From a candidate division CSSED10-310 bacterium (GTDB lineage Bacteria; CSSED10-310; JAFGDC01): a stretch of DNA of 11,281 nucleotides. The position numbers and the translations under genes were made by a program. The notes beneath the pieces are model-generated. The model was not told the DNA's origin and did not search any database. It saw only the letters and a list, made by a program, of their open reading frames with translations. The number at the start of each line of letters is the position of its first letter. Within the stretch, counting starts at the first letter, position 1. Where the stretch lies: the NCBI GenBank assembly GCA_016932295.1, contig JAFGDC010000077.1:1-11281 (forward strand), given 5' to 3'. This document shows positions 1 to 6,975 of this stretch, in pieces.

Positions 1-1106
1 AAGGACCCTTCGAATCCCGAACAAGGGCCGATCATGCCACCCCGGATAACCATGATATACCAGGGCATGAAACACGGCGCCGCGAAGAAAGGCGGCAAAC
101 CACCCGCAGCCGCCTCGACCCCCATGCCGTCACTACCCACAATACAACCATCCACACCGATCACTGATGCCGCGGAACCACTTTTCCCACCACCAGCCGC
201 CGCTGGCGATCCATCCCTATCCCGCAATGCACGATCATCCCCTTGACCTGATTCCGAGCACGTCCGCCGTGAATCGGACAACAACACCTCGGTCATCTCT
301 CCCGTCTTCGCCACCAACTCCATATCCGCCAGGTCCACCAGGCTGTTGGCTATACCATACTCCCCGGCGTTCTCCATCGCCGCGATCAGCAGTGGTTGAA
401 ACTCACGCCGTTCCGCATCGTTCAGCTTGAGACGCTCGCCGTCCGGCGCGAAAATCGTGATCGGATTGAGGGAGAAGACCTCCACGCCATACTCCCGGCA
501 CATCTCGATCATAGCCGGAATCAACCGGAAATTGTCATTGACCAGAACTGTATTGATCGCCAACCTCGGGAGACGTTTTCCCTGGCGTTTCTTCTCGTCA
601 TGAAACAGGCGCAAGGCCGCCACCGACCTCTCGAATGAACCCTTTCTGCCCCGTAACGGATCGTGCACCGACGCATCTGGACCATCGATGCTGAACTCGA
701 TGAGATCCCATTCGCGCGCTACCAGGTCACGGATATCCTGTTCCTCGAAAACCGTCCCGTTCGTGGTGAGCAGACCGGTCACGCCGCGCTCCTTGAGCTG
801 CTTCATCATCGGCACCAGGACGCGGCGCTTCAGCATGGGCTCGCCACCGCCGCCGATTCGCCATTCCATGATTCCCATATCGCAGGCTTCATCCACCAGC
901 CGCATCAACCGTTCATCCGGAATCTCTTCAGCCTCCGTCTTCACGGAATTCTCTATCCGCACCGGATCCTGGCGCCAGCAAAACCGGCATGATAAATTGC
1001 ATCGATCAGTTGGTTCCAGTTCCAGTCGAATGGGAGCCATGGGTGTTCCCTGCCCCCAACAGCGGAGACGCCGGAGTCGTTCCCTGGCGATGAGGTCCAG
1101 CTCCAT
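1..1106 (-). CDS. Radical SAM/SPASM-like protein, partial (C-terminus beyond left edge)
   Basis: I read 368 codons without a stop from the ATG at 1106-1104 to the left edge. The radical SAM cluster motif CNLSCRFCW gives Cys36, Cys40 and Cys43, which would hold the SAM-binding 4Fe-4S cluster. A Gly-rich stretch RIGGGGEPM (residues 83-91) fits the SAM-contacting GGE motif, and SIDGPD (139-144) fits a later core strand. The last visible part, CFMPWYIMVIRGGMIGPC (345-362), looks like the start of a SPASM auxiliary-cluster domain (C-x16-C with G-x4-C). Such proteins do radical chemistry on peptides, cofactors or lipids; the substrate cannot be told here. Residues about 278-338 are Gly/Ser/Ala/Asp-rich and look like an insertion between the two domains. 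The upstream GGGGG is a weak ribosome site; Met23 is an alternative start, but residues 1-22 (ending WGQGTP) look like part of the family. It is transcribed away from the glycosyltransferase operon. Confidence 0.9.
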   Translation of the reverse strand, partial: MELDLIARERLRRLRCWGQGTPMAPIRLELEPTDRCNLSCRFCWRQDPVRIENSVKTEAEEIPDERLMRLVDEACDMGIMEWRIGGGGEPMLKRRVLVPMMKQLKERGVTGLLTTNGTVFEEQDIRDLVAREWDLIEFSIDGPDASVHDPLRGRKGSFERSVAALRLFHDEKKRQGKRLPRLAINTVLVNDNFRLIPAMIEMCREYGVEVFSLNPITIFAPDGERLKLNDAERREFQPLLIAAMENAGEYGIANSLVDLADMELVAKTGEMTEVLLSDSRRTCSESGQGDDRALRDRDGSPAAAGGGKSGSAASVIGVDGCIVGSDGMGVEAAAGGLPPFFAAPCFMPWYIMVIRGGMIGPCSGFEGS

Positions 1107-1117
1107 AAAACCCCCAA

Positions 1118-1139
1118 AACTCAATAATTACTATGAGTT
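1118..1139. promoter_or_regulatory. Inverted repeat in the radical SAM gene leader
   Basis: AACTCA (1118-1123) and TGAGTT (1134-1139) form a perfect 6-bp inverted repeat with a 10-bp AT-rich spacer. It lies between the promoter and the GGGGG ribosome site (1111-1115) of the minus-strand radical SAM gene. It could be a repressor site or a small RNA hairpin that limits access to the ribosome site. Six base pairs in AT-rich DNA can arise by chance. Confidence 0.3.
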
Positions 1140-1158
1140 ACATCATTTTCATCGGAGC

Positions 1159-1187
1159 ATTATATGATCCGGTCCTGGCAAAGTCAA
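1159..1187 (-). promoter_or_regulatory. Sigma70-type promoter of the radical SAM gene
   Basis: On the minus strand TTGACT (1187-1182) is followed by exactly 17 bp and then TATAAT (1164-1159). That is five of six and six of six matches to the sigma70 consensus at the ideal spacing. Transcription would start near 1152, giving a leader of about 45 nt before the ATG at 1106. It is the best promoter match in the window. Confidence 0.75.
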
Positions 1188-1460
1188 ATCACACCAGCCT
1201 CACCTCATCTCCCGCCCGCATTCCCCGGGGTGATCAACGGCCGCTTCTGAATAATGCATCCAGCACGACCTGACAGCCGGCATTCGGCGGCGCGTTCCAT
1301 CATCGTGGTGAAAGGAATGGCGGAAATGTTCCAGGTAGCGCAGATGGTCAAGTTGATATTGCAGGGGATCAAGAGCCTCATCAACCACCGGCCGCAGCCG
1401 TTTTTTCCATGCACTCCCGCATCCCCGCGGGATCCGCGTGAGGTCCCGGCGGCGGGGTGA
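1188..1460. other. Divergent intergenic DNA without a convincing gene
   Basis: This stretch separates the promoter of the radical SAM gene from the candidate promoter of the glycosyltransferase. A 100-codon open frame on the minus strand (1200-1502) and a 68-codon frame on the plus strand (1254-1460) overlap each other. Neither has a recognisable domain, and the minus frame has no ribosome site before its ATG. The minus frame has a plausible-looking stretch, LRPVVDEALDPLQYQLDHLR, so a decayed gene fragment cannot be excluded. Confidence 0.4.
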
Positions 1461-1489
1461 TTGACCGTCCTGGACGTGATTGCTACCCT
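1461..1489 (+). promoter_or_regulatory. Candidate promoter of the glycosyltransferase-phosphodiesterase operon
   Basis: TTGACC (1461-1466), a 17-bp spacer and TACCCT (1484-1489) lie upstream of the glycosyltransferase. The weak -10 is preceded by TGC, giving an extended -10 (TG-N). The start point would be near 1496, leaving a leader of about 70 nt. The -10 matches the consensus at only three of six positions. Confidence 0.4.
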
Positions 1490-1568
1490 TGAGCCCTGGC
1501 ATTGACCCGGAGGCGGTGATGACCGGCGCACCGCCGCCGGCGCAGCAGCCGGAAAGGCGGTTCCGACA

Positions 1569-3176
1569 ATGGATTCCCGGCGGTCCGCGGCATGGACATC
1601 GCTACTCGTTGTGCTGCCACTGGTATATCTCCTCCTGGGAGCGTTTCATGTGTATGCCGGAAAACTTCATGTCGACGAGGGCTCGTACCTTTATGGGGCC
1701 AGGTCGGTGTACCGGGGTTTGCTGCCGTACCGCGATTTCTTCTACCTGCAGCCCCCTGTGCATCCCTACGTATACGGATTGATCCAGAAATGGGCCGGAC
1801 CGGGTCTGTTGGCCGGCAGATTCACCTCCCTCGCGTTCGGATTTCTCGCCTTTCTCATTGCGGCGGCGCTGGCCGCCAGGCTGGGCGGAACAGAGGCAAT
1901 GGCGATCTTCATGCTGTTCATGGCACTGAATCCCGCCCAGATCTATTTTTTCACCATCACCAGGCTGTTCGCCCTGACCGGTTTTTTCTTCAGCCTGGCC
2001 TGCTTTCTGCTGGCAGATCGTCGTGGCCGCTTCATCCCGCGGCTCTTCGGGCTGGCCATGCTGGGACTGGCGGTGGGAACCCGCCTGACAGTGCTGCCCG
2101 CGTTACTCCCGTCGCTGTATTTTGTCCTGCGTTCGTCCTCCCAACCGGCCCGCAAATGGCGCGCAGCAGCAGCCGTCGCGGTGTGCCTGCTGGTGCCGCT
2201 GGCGATCTACCTGCCGTTTTATGCCGCGGCGCCTGACAATTTCTTTTTCAACATCATCGGGCTCAACCTGAGCCTGCACTCCCGTGCACCCCTGCAAAGT
2301 CTTGCGGCAAAGTTTCGTACCCTAGCCCACCTGGCGCGGCACAATTATTTCCTCCTGGTCTGCCTGGCGGCGGTCGCCATCAATGGCGTCAAGGCCCGCC
2401 GGGGTCGATTGCGGGGGGAATTGAGCGCTCAACTACACCACCCTTCAACTGTCGCAACACTATGGGCTATAGTGCTGATCGTCAGTCTGGGTCATCTCGG
2501 CGCAAAAATTTTCCAGGAGACCTACCAGTCCTTCCTCAATCCGGTGGTCATGGCGCTGGCAGCCGCTCACCTGGCACGTCTGACGGCTGGAATCGATTCC
2601 CCTTCCACCCTGCGCATGGTGAGAGCGACGATTGTGGCCGGTTGCCTCTTGACGGCCCTGGGACACGGCCGGGAAAACCTGCAATTCATCAACGGGATGA
2701 CCAGCACGTCGCTGGTGGCCGACCAGGCAGCTTTTATCAAGAGGCATACCGGTGTGAGCGATGCGCTGTTCTCCGCCGATTCGCCGTTGCTGGCCGTTGA
2801 GGCTGATCGCGAGGTGCTGCCGGGCATGGCCGGTTCCGATTATTTCCCCTATTGGCCGACGGATCGATGTCGGCGCTATCATGTGTTGAACGATGAACTC
2901 ATCCTGGAGTACATCGAGAAACGCGCCGGGGCCATGCTCCTGGTAGGCGATGGTTCTTTCACCCTGACGCTGCCGGAGCTGGAGCCGGTGCCGCTGGAGA
3001 AACGGGAGCGGATCATGACAGCCATCGCTGAGAAGTACCGTTTGGTGCGCACCGATCCAAACGCACATGTCCCGGGGACGAATCTCTACTTCTATGCGCC
3101 GGAACAGGCCGCCGCACCAGGATCCCCAACCGCCTCGAACGGTGGACCGGGTTCCGTGCCACCGACAATCGAATGA
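1569..3176 (+). CDS. GT-C fold membrane glycosyltransferase (GT39/ArnT-like, PMT_2 type)
   Basis: A 535-residue polytopic inner-membrane protein. After a first membrane helix (about residues 11-30) the loop carries KLHVDEGSYLYGARSVYRG, with Asp36-Glu37 placed like the catalytic acidic residues in the first periplasmic loop of GT-C enzymes. It is followed by LPYRDFFYLQPPVHPYVYG (52-70), typical of this group. Further hydrophobic segments run to about residue 365, and the last 160 residues are mainly soluble and probably periplasmic. Such enzymes transfer a sugar from a polyprenyl-phosphate donor to a lipid, glycan or protein; donor and acceptor cannot be read from the sequence. AAAGGCGG lies 8 nt before the ATG. 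The stop overlaps the next start as ATGA (3173-3176), so the two products are probably made together. Confidence 0.85.
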   Translation: MDSRRSAAWTSLLVVLPLVYLLLGAFHVYAGKLHVDEGSYLYGARSVYRGLLPYRDFFYLQPPVHPYVYGLIQKWAGPGLLAGRFTSLAFGFLAFLIAAALAARLGGTEAMAIFMLFMALNPAQIYFFTITRLFALTGFFFSLACFLLADRRGRFIPRLFGLAMLGLAVGTRLTVLPALLPSLYFVLRSSSQPARKWRAAAAVAVCLLVPLAIYLPFYAAAPDNFFFNIIGLNLSLHSRAPLQSLAAKFRTLAHLARHNYFLLVCLAAVAINGVKARRGRLRGELSAQLHHPSTVATLWAIVLIVSLGHLGAKIFQETYQSFLNPVVMALAAAHLARLTAGIDSPSTLRMVRATIVAGCLLTALGHGRENLQFINGMTSTSLVADQAAFIKRHTGVSDALFSADSPLLAVEADREVLPGMAGSDYFPYWPTDRCRRYHVLNDELILEYIEKRAGAMLLVGDGSFTLTLPELEPVPLEKRERIMTAIAEKYRLVRTDPNAHVPGTNLYFYAPEQAAAPGSPTASNGGPGSVPPTIE

Positions 3177-4786
3177 AACGGGGTGTGTGGCTCGTCCTGC
3201 CCGGAGCAGGAGTGCTGTGTGCATTTCTCCTGCTCTCCGTCTCGAGCGGTTGCGGGCGAATTGAATCACTGCCGGAACAAACGCAGCAAGTGGTGCTCTA
3301 CGGCCTTGATGCCGCCACCTGGAGCGTCGCGATGCCCATGCTCCGTCAGGGAGAGCTTCCGGTCCTCGAGCGCCTGGTGGCGGATGGTGCCAGTGGTTCG
3401 CTCCGCACTTTGTATCCAACGGTTTCCGTGGTCATATGGACCACTATTGCAACCGGCAGACTTCCAGAACGGCACGGCATCTTCAATTGGACCATGCGGG
3501 GCGCCAACGGCGAAGGTGGACAACTGGCCATAACCAGCAACATGCGGCGCTGCAAGGCCCTCTGGAACATGACCGGCGACGCGCCCGTGCTGTTCGTCAA
3601 CTGGTGGGCGAGCTGGCCGGCGGAGCCGGTCAATGGGGCGATAATAAGCAATCGGGCTCTGTTCACGGAGCTCGATGACCGGACCTGGCCCGCGTCCCTG
3701 ACCAAGGATCTGGACTCCGCCGTCGCGGCCGCCGCGCGCCTCGTGAACGATCCTCCGGGCGGCGGGTCGACTGCCGCCGATTCGCTGCCCGCCTTCATCG
3801 CCCGGCGCGTGGAACAGGAACTCCAACTGGAGGAGTTCAGCCGGAACCTGGCCGCGAGTTTACAGCCGCGCCTTTTCGGCATTTATTTTCGTACCCTGGA
3901 TCTGCTCCAACATGAACGCTGGGACAGCATCGAACCCGAGGCGTTCGAACAGCGCGCACCAGGCGCCGAACGAGACACCGTTATCCGGGATTATTATCGA
4001 TTCTTCGATGGAGGTCTGGGACGGTTGATCGGGCGGCCCGAAATCGATACCACGGTCATCCTTGTCTCTGATCACGGTATGCAGGCCATCACCGAACTGC
4101 CACCGCCGGTGGAAGCCCTAAAGCTGGACAAGCTGCTGCAAGCATTCGGCTTACAAGCGCTCAACCAGGATGGCACGGTGCATGACAAGGCATCGTGGGC
4201 GGTGGACAACGGCCGTTATCCCCCGGGCCTCGTGCGCGGAATAACCGTCATCGATCACCCTGACGAATACCCGGAAGCGACCGCCGGCAGGGTGACCGGC
4301 GCGCTGTCAGCGGTCAGCACCACCAGCGGACAGCCGTTGTTTCTTTCCATCGAGCCGGGCAGTGGGCTCGACGATCTCGTCGCGCGAATCAATCCCGACA
4401 TCGCGCCTCGTGATGTAGTGCGCATCAGGGACAAGGAACGACAAGTAGGCGATTTTCTGGGATTCATCATTCATCCCCGCGCCGGCCAGCACTGGCATGC
4501 TCCCCACGGGATGGTGGTGATGGCCGGTGAGCGGGTGCGGCGGAACGTTCGACTCCAGGGCGCATCGGTGACCGACATCGCCCCCACCACGCTCCGCCTG
4601 ATGAGTCTTCCCGCCGCCCGCGACATGGATGGCAAGCCCCTGCGACAAGCCCTGCAAAACACCACCGGCGTGGAGTGCATCGATTCCTATGACCCGGCCG
4701 TGAGCACGGACCATATTGAACCGGTTCGATCCGCCGCCGACGAAATCATCCAGGAGGAACTCAGGGCATTGGGGTATATAGAATAG
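3173..4786 (+). CDS. Lipoprotein of the type I phosphodiesterase / alkaline phosphatase superfamily
   Basis: A 537-residue exported enzyme. The N-terminus is a signal peptide with a hydrophobic core (residues 5-24) and a lipobox-like VSSGC, so Cys27 would be lipidated. By alignment with nucleotide pyrophosphatase/phosphodiesterases the two-metal site is complete: Asp46 (YGLDAATW), nucleophile Ser85 in YPTVSVVIWTTIATG (Thr in the classic enzymes), Asp243 and His247 (DLLQH), Asp300-His301 (VSDHGM) and His442 (HAPHG). It ends with ARDMDGKPL and the tail EELRALGYIE, common in bacterial members of this superfamily. The expected reaction is hydrolysis or transfer of a phosphodiester, perhaps phosphoglycerol or phosphoethanolamine on a surface glycan. 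It starts inside the glycosyltransferase stop codon with no clear ribosome site of its own, which implies translational coupling and a shared substrate pathway. The exact substrate is unknown. Confidence 0.88.
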   Translation: MKRGVWLVLPGAGVLCAFLLLSVSSGCGRIESLPEQTQQVVLYGLDAATWSVAMPMLRQGELPVLERLVADGASGSLRTLYPTVSVVIWTTIATGRLPERHGIFNWTMRGANGEGGQLAITSNMRRCKALWNMTGDAPVLFVNWWASWPAEPVNGAIISNRALFTELDDRTWPASLTKDLDSAVAAAARLVNDPPGGGSTAADSLPAFIARRVEQELQLEEFSRNLAASLQPRLFGIYFRTLDLLQHERWDSIEPEAFEQRAPGAERDTVIRDYYRFFDGGLGRLIGRPEIDTTVILVSDHGMQAITELPPPVEALKLDKLLQAFGLQALNQDGTVHDKASWAVDNGRYPPGLVRGITVIDHPDEYPEATAGRVTGALSAVSTTSGQPLFLSIEPGSGLDDLVARINPDIAPRDVVRIRDKERQVGDFLGFIIHPRAGQHWHAPHGMVVMAGERVRRNVRLQGASVTDIAPTTLRLMSLPAARDMDGKPLRQALQNTTGVECIDSYDPAVSTDHIEPVRSAADEIIQEELRALGYIE

Positions 4787-4810
4787 CCCGTTACATGCCT
4801 TCACGACCGT

Positions 4811-4824
4811 CCGGCGAGCGCCGG
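4811..4824 (+). terminator. Possible weak hairpin after the phosphodiesterase gene
   Basis: CCGGC-GAGC-GCCGG forms a 5-bp GC stem with a 4-nt loop, 25 nt after the phosphodiesterase stop. No T-run follows, so it is not a classic intrinsic terminator. It may be a pausing or mRNA-end hairpin, or chance in GC-rich DNA. Confidence 0.2.
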
Positions 4825-4886
4825 CGGTAACCAGGTGCCGGCCGACAGAACCTCACGCATCTCCTGTTCATTTGCTGTGCATTGCA

Positions 4887-4895
4887 TGGTATAGT
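4887..4895 (+). promoter_or_regulatory. Candidate extended -10 promoter of the small membrane protein gene
   Basis: TGGTATAGT is a good extended -10 element (TG-N-TATAAT, five of six in the hexamer). The -35 region 17 bp upstream (TTCATT) is poor, as is common for extended -10 promoters. The leader before the ATG at 4951 would be about 50 nt. Confidence 0.4.
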
Positions 4896-4950
4896 TCATG
4901 CACCAGAATTGAACTTCTCCTTCCCACCGGAACGTTGAAAGGGAGCAGCA

Positions 4951-5196
4951 ATGGGGAAGCGGCAAAGCAGGCGACAGTTCGAAAAACGGATGAAGAAAAA
5001 AACCAAGAAGCTTCAGAAGATGAAAAAGTGGGAGATCGCCGTCCTGTTGGGGGCGTTCTTCATTGCGTTCGGATACGTCATCGCACTAGGCAAGCTGGGT
5101 CTGGGAGCACCATCAAATTTGCTGCCGACCCCGACCGCCGTCGAGACCGCATCCACCACGCCCACGCCGGCCGCCCCGGGTACTGGGCCATCATAG
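4951..5196 (+). CDS. Small single-pass membrane protein, function unknown
   Basis: An 81-residue protein that I do not recognise. Residues 1-27 are very rich in Lys and Arg. One hydrophobic helix follows (about 28-48), and the last 30 residues are rich in Pro, Thr and Ala with repeated Thr-Pro pairs. By the positive-inside rule the basic N-terminus would be cytoplasmic and the Pro/Thr tail periplasmic. The start is supported by AAAGGGAG ending 5 nt before the ATG and by an extended -10 promoter upstream. It is convergent with nuoI. The low-complexity tail resembles a linker or wall-spanning segment. No operon partner is visible on its strand. Confidence 0.65.
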   Translation: MGKRQSRRQFEKRMKKKTKKLQKMKKWEIAVLLGAFFIAFGYVIALGKLGLGAPSNLLPTPTAVETASTTPTPAAPGTGPS

Positions 5197-5246
5197 ACAA
5201 CCTGCGCAGACGGGTGCGGATCACCACCGGCGCAAGGGAGAACTGC

Positions 5247-5284
5247 GTTCATGCTTGGTTCATGCTTGGTTTATGCTTGTTCAT
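5247..5284. repeat. Three 11-bp direct tandem repeats plus a partial unit
   Basis: GTTCATGCTTG (5247-5257) is repeated exactly at 5258-5268, then with one change as GTTTATGCTTG (5269-5279), followed by the partial TTCAT. It sits in the 119-bp gap between the convergent small membrane protein gene and nuoI. The 11-bp period puts each copy about one DNA helical turn apart. It may be a protein-binding array or a replication-slippage product. Confidence 0.9.
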
Positions 5285-5315
5285 CCAGGCTGAAGCGCCG
5301 CCCGGACCGACACCC

Positions 5316-5831
5316 TTACCATGTGCGCAGATTACGATGTGATTCAACCGTCCCGGCGATATATTCGTCGTCGAGGAGAGCGGCCAGATCCAGTCTCGCG
5401 CTGTTCTGATATGAGCAGACAGAGTGGATGGGCAGATCCATATAGATGGCATCATAGGGGCAGGCTTCCACGCACAGGCCGCACCAGATGCATCGAATAT
5501 AGTCGATGACGAATTCCCGTGGGTGTTTCTCAGCGCTTCCCGCCACGGCGTCTTCGGGGGTGATGTGGATGCACTTCGCCGGGCAGGCCCATGAACAACA
5601 CATGCAGGCCACGCAGCGAGTCTTGCCGTCCGGCCACCGGGTCAGTCTGTGTCGGCCCCTGAAAGTGGGCGAGAACACAGGGATCTGCTCCGGGTACTGA
5701 ACGGTAGCCGAGTCCTTCGTCCATCGATTGAAGATGTTAGCCCAGAAGTGCTTGTTGGTGATCCACAAACCACGCAGCACCTCCAGGAGATACAATCGTT
5801 CCCACCATCCATACCTGACACGTTTGATCAT
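5316..5831 (-). CDS. nuoI: NADH-quinone oxidoreductase subunit I (two 4Fe-4S ferredoxin-like subunit)
   Basis: This 171-residue subunit carries clusters N6a and N6b, which pass electrons along the peripheral arm of complex I towards NuoB. Two full ferredoxin motifs are visible: CVACMCCSWACP (Cys73, 76, 79, 83) and CIWCGLCVEACP (Cys114, 117, 120, 124). As in other NuoI proteins, the fourth Cys of each motif would serve the other cluster. Extra cysteines occur at 78, 87 and 139. The TVQYPE segment, the FRGRHRL segment and the length fit NuoI of deltaproteobacterial style. The ATG follows nuoH by 7 nt, with a GAGGG ribosome site overlapping the nuoH stop. It is the last nuo gene here: downstream lie repeats and a convergent gene instead of nuoJ. 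Confidence 0.97.
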   Translation of the reverse strand: MIKRVRYGWWERLYLLEVLRGLWITNKHFWANIFNRWTKDSATVQYPEQIPVFSPTFRGRHRLTRWPDGKTRCVACMCCSWACPAKCIHITPEDAVAGSAEKHPREFVIDYIRCIWCGLCVEACPYDAIYMDLPIHSVCSYQNSARLDLAALLDDEYIAGTVESHRNLRTW

Positions 5832-5838
5832 CGCACCC

Positions 5839-6927
5839 TCACATGAACAAGGCGATCAGGACGCCGGTGACCGCAATGTTGACGAATGACAGTGGCAACA
5901 AGTTCTTCCAGCAGAGCCGCATGAGCTGGTCATATCGAAAGCGCGGCAAGGTCCACCGGACCAGCAGTTGGAACCAGCAGAGCGCCACTACCTTGAACAG
6001 GAAGGCAGCCACCTGCAGGGCAGCGACAAGCAGGTGGGGCATGGCGATGGCGGTTGTCATGCCGGGAAACTGGAAGCCCTGAGCGGTAAGGTAGGGCACC
6101 TGCCAGCCGCCAAAGAAAATAGTGGCCAGCAAGCCTGCCAGGACCGCGACCTCCATGAACTCACCCAGGTAAAACATGGCGAATTTCAATCCGCTGTATT
6201 CAAGGAAAAAACCGATGATCTCGCTCTCGCCCTCCACCAGGTCGAAGGGAGCCCGTTTGGATTCAGCGATGGATGCAATCAGGAACAGCAGGAAACCAAA
6301 CGGCTGCACGAAAATTCCCCAGGCGGGAAGAAATCCGAACAGGTAAGCGCCCTGGGCATGCACCATATCAGTGAGACGAACCGAGCCGAACCACATGATG
6401 GCGCCGATGAGGGACAAGCCCAGGGTGACCTCGTAGGAGATCATCTGGGACAAGGCGCGAAGCCCACCCATCATGCTCCACTTGTTGTTCGATGACCAGC
6501 CGCCGAGAAAAATCCCGTATACACTCAGTCCCGACATGGCCAGCAGGAACAGGAGTCCGATGTTGACATCCGCAACGACCAGGTTGATAGTGCGCCCGGC
6601 GATTCTGAGTTCATCTCCGAACGGAATCACGGCGAATCCCACCAGCACCGGGATCATGGCGAGTACCGGGGCGAGGGTATGAACGACGCGATCGGCATTG
6701 TCGGGGATGAAATCCTCCTTGAAAATCATCTTGAGACCGTCGGCGATGGGGTGAAACAGGCCAAAGACCCGCAGTCCCAGGATGGATGCCCGGTTGGGAC
6801 CGATTCGATCCTGGATCATGGCGCTCTGTTTGCGCTCCACCCAGGACAGCAGCGCACCCAAGGTAAGTACGATAAAGATGACTGTAAAAACTATCTTGGC
6901 GAATAGTATCAAAAGATCAACGATCAT
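5839..6927 (-). CDS. nuoH: NADH-quinone oxidoreductase subunit H
   Basis: A 362-residue polytopic membrane subunit that joins the quinone-reducing arm to the membrane arm and lines the quinone channel. Family motifs are all present: WVERKQSAMIQDRIGPNRA (residues 29-47), GGLRALSQMISYE (154-166), the acidic loop AESKRAPFDLVEGESE (221-236) thought to link quinone binding to proton transfer, and RWTLPRFRYDQLM (324-336). Length is normal. The ATG is preceded by a run of seven G (6941-6935) at 7 nt spacing. It starts 48 nt after the nuoD stop, the largest gap in the operon, exactly where nuoE, F and G sit in 14-gene operons. Confidence 0.97.
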   Translation of the reverse strand: MIVDLLILFAKIVFTVIFIVLTLGALLSWVERKQSAMIQDRIGPNRASILGLRVFGLFHPIADGLKMIFKEDFIPDNADRVVHTLAPVLAMIPVLVGFAVIPFGDELRIAGRTINLVVADVNIGLLFLLAMSGLSVYGIFLGGWSSNNKWSMMGGLRALSQMISYEVTLGLSLIGAIMWFGSVRLTDMVHAQGAYLFGFLPAWGIFVQPFGFLLFLIASIAESKRAPFDLVEGESEIIGFFLEYSGLKFAMFYLGEFMEVAVLAGLLATIFFGGWQVPYLTAQGFQFPGMTTAIAMPHLLVAALQVAAFLFKVVALCWFQLLVRWTLPRFRYDQLMRLCWKNLLPLSFVNIAVTGVLIALFM

Positions 6928-6975
6928 TGGTGATCCCCCCCGGCGCCGGTGAGAGCCATGCGAACGGCATGAGGT

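Noticed and set aside
688..1167. 159-codon plus-strand open frame opposite the radical SAM gene
   Set aside because: It is antisense to a gene with clear radical SAM motifs, has Ser/Arg-rich shadow composition and resembles no family.
1200..1502. 100-codon open frame on the minus strand in the divergent intergenic region
   Set aside because: No ribosome site before its ATG, no recognisable domain, overlap with the candidate promoter of the glycosyltransferase, and competing open frames on both strands as expected in GC-rich DNA. A decayed fragment remains possible.
2460..3419. 319-codon minus-strand open frame opposite the glycosyltransferase and phosphodiesterase genes
   Set aside because: Its residues are Arg, His and Gln rich as in antisense shadows, and the sense strand carries two well-supported genes across it.
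5247..5284. CRISPR array or replication-origin iterons
   Set aside because: The units are 11 bp with no spacers, only three copies exist, and no Cas, Rep or DnaA-box context is visible.
4872..5342. 156-codon plus-strand frame overlapping the small membrane protein gene
   Set aside because: It starts inside the candidate -10 promoter region, lacks a ribosome site, and reads through the 11-bp repeats in a composition typical of a shifted frame.
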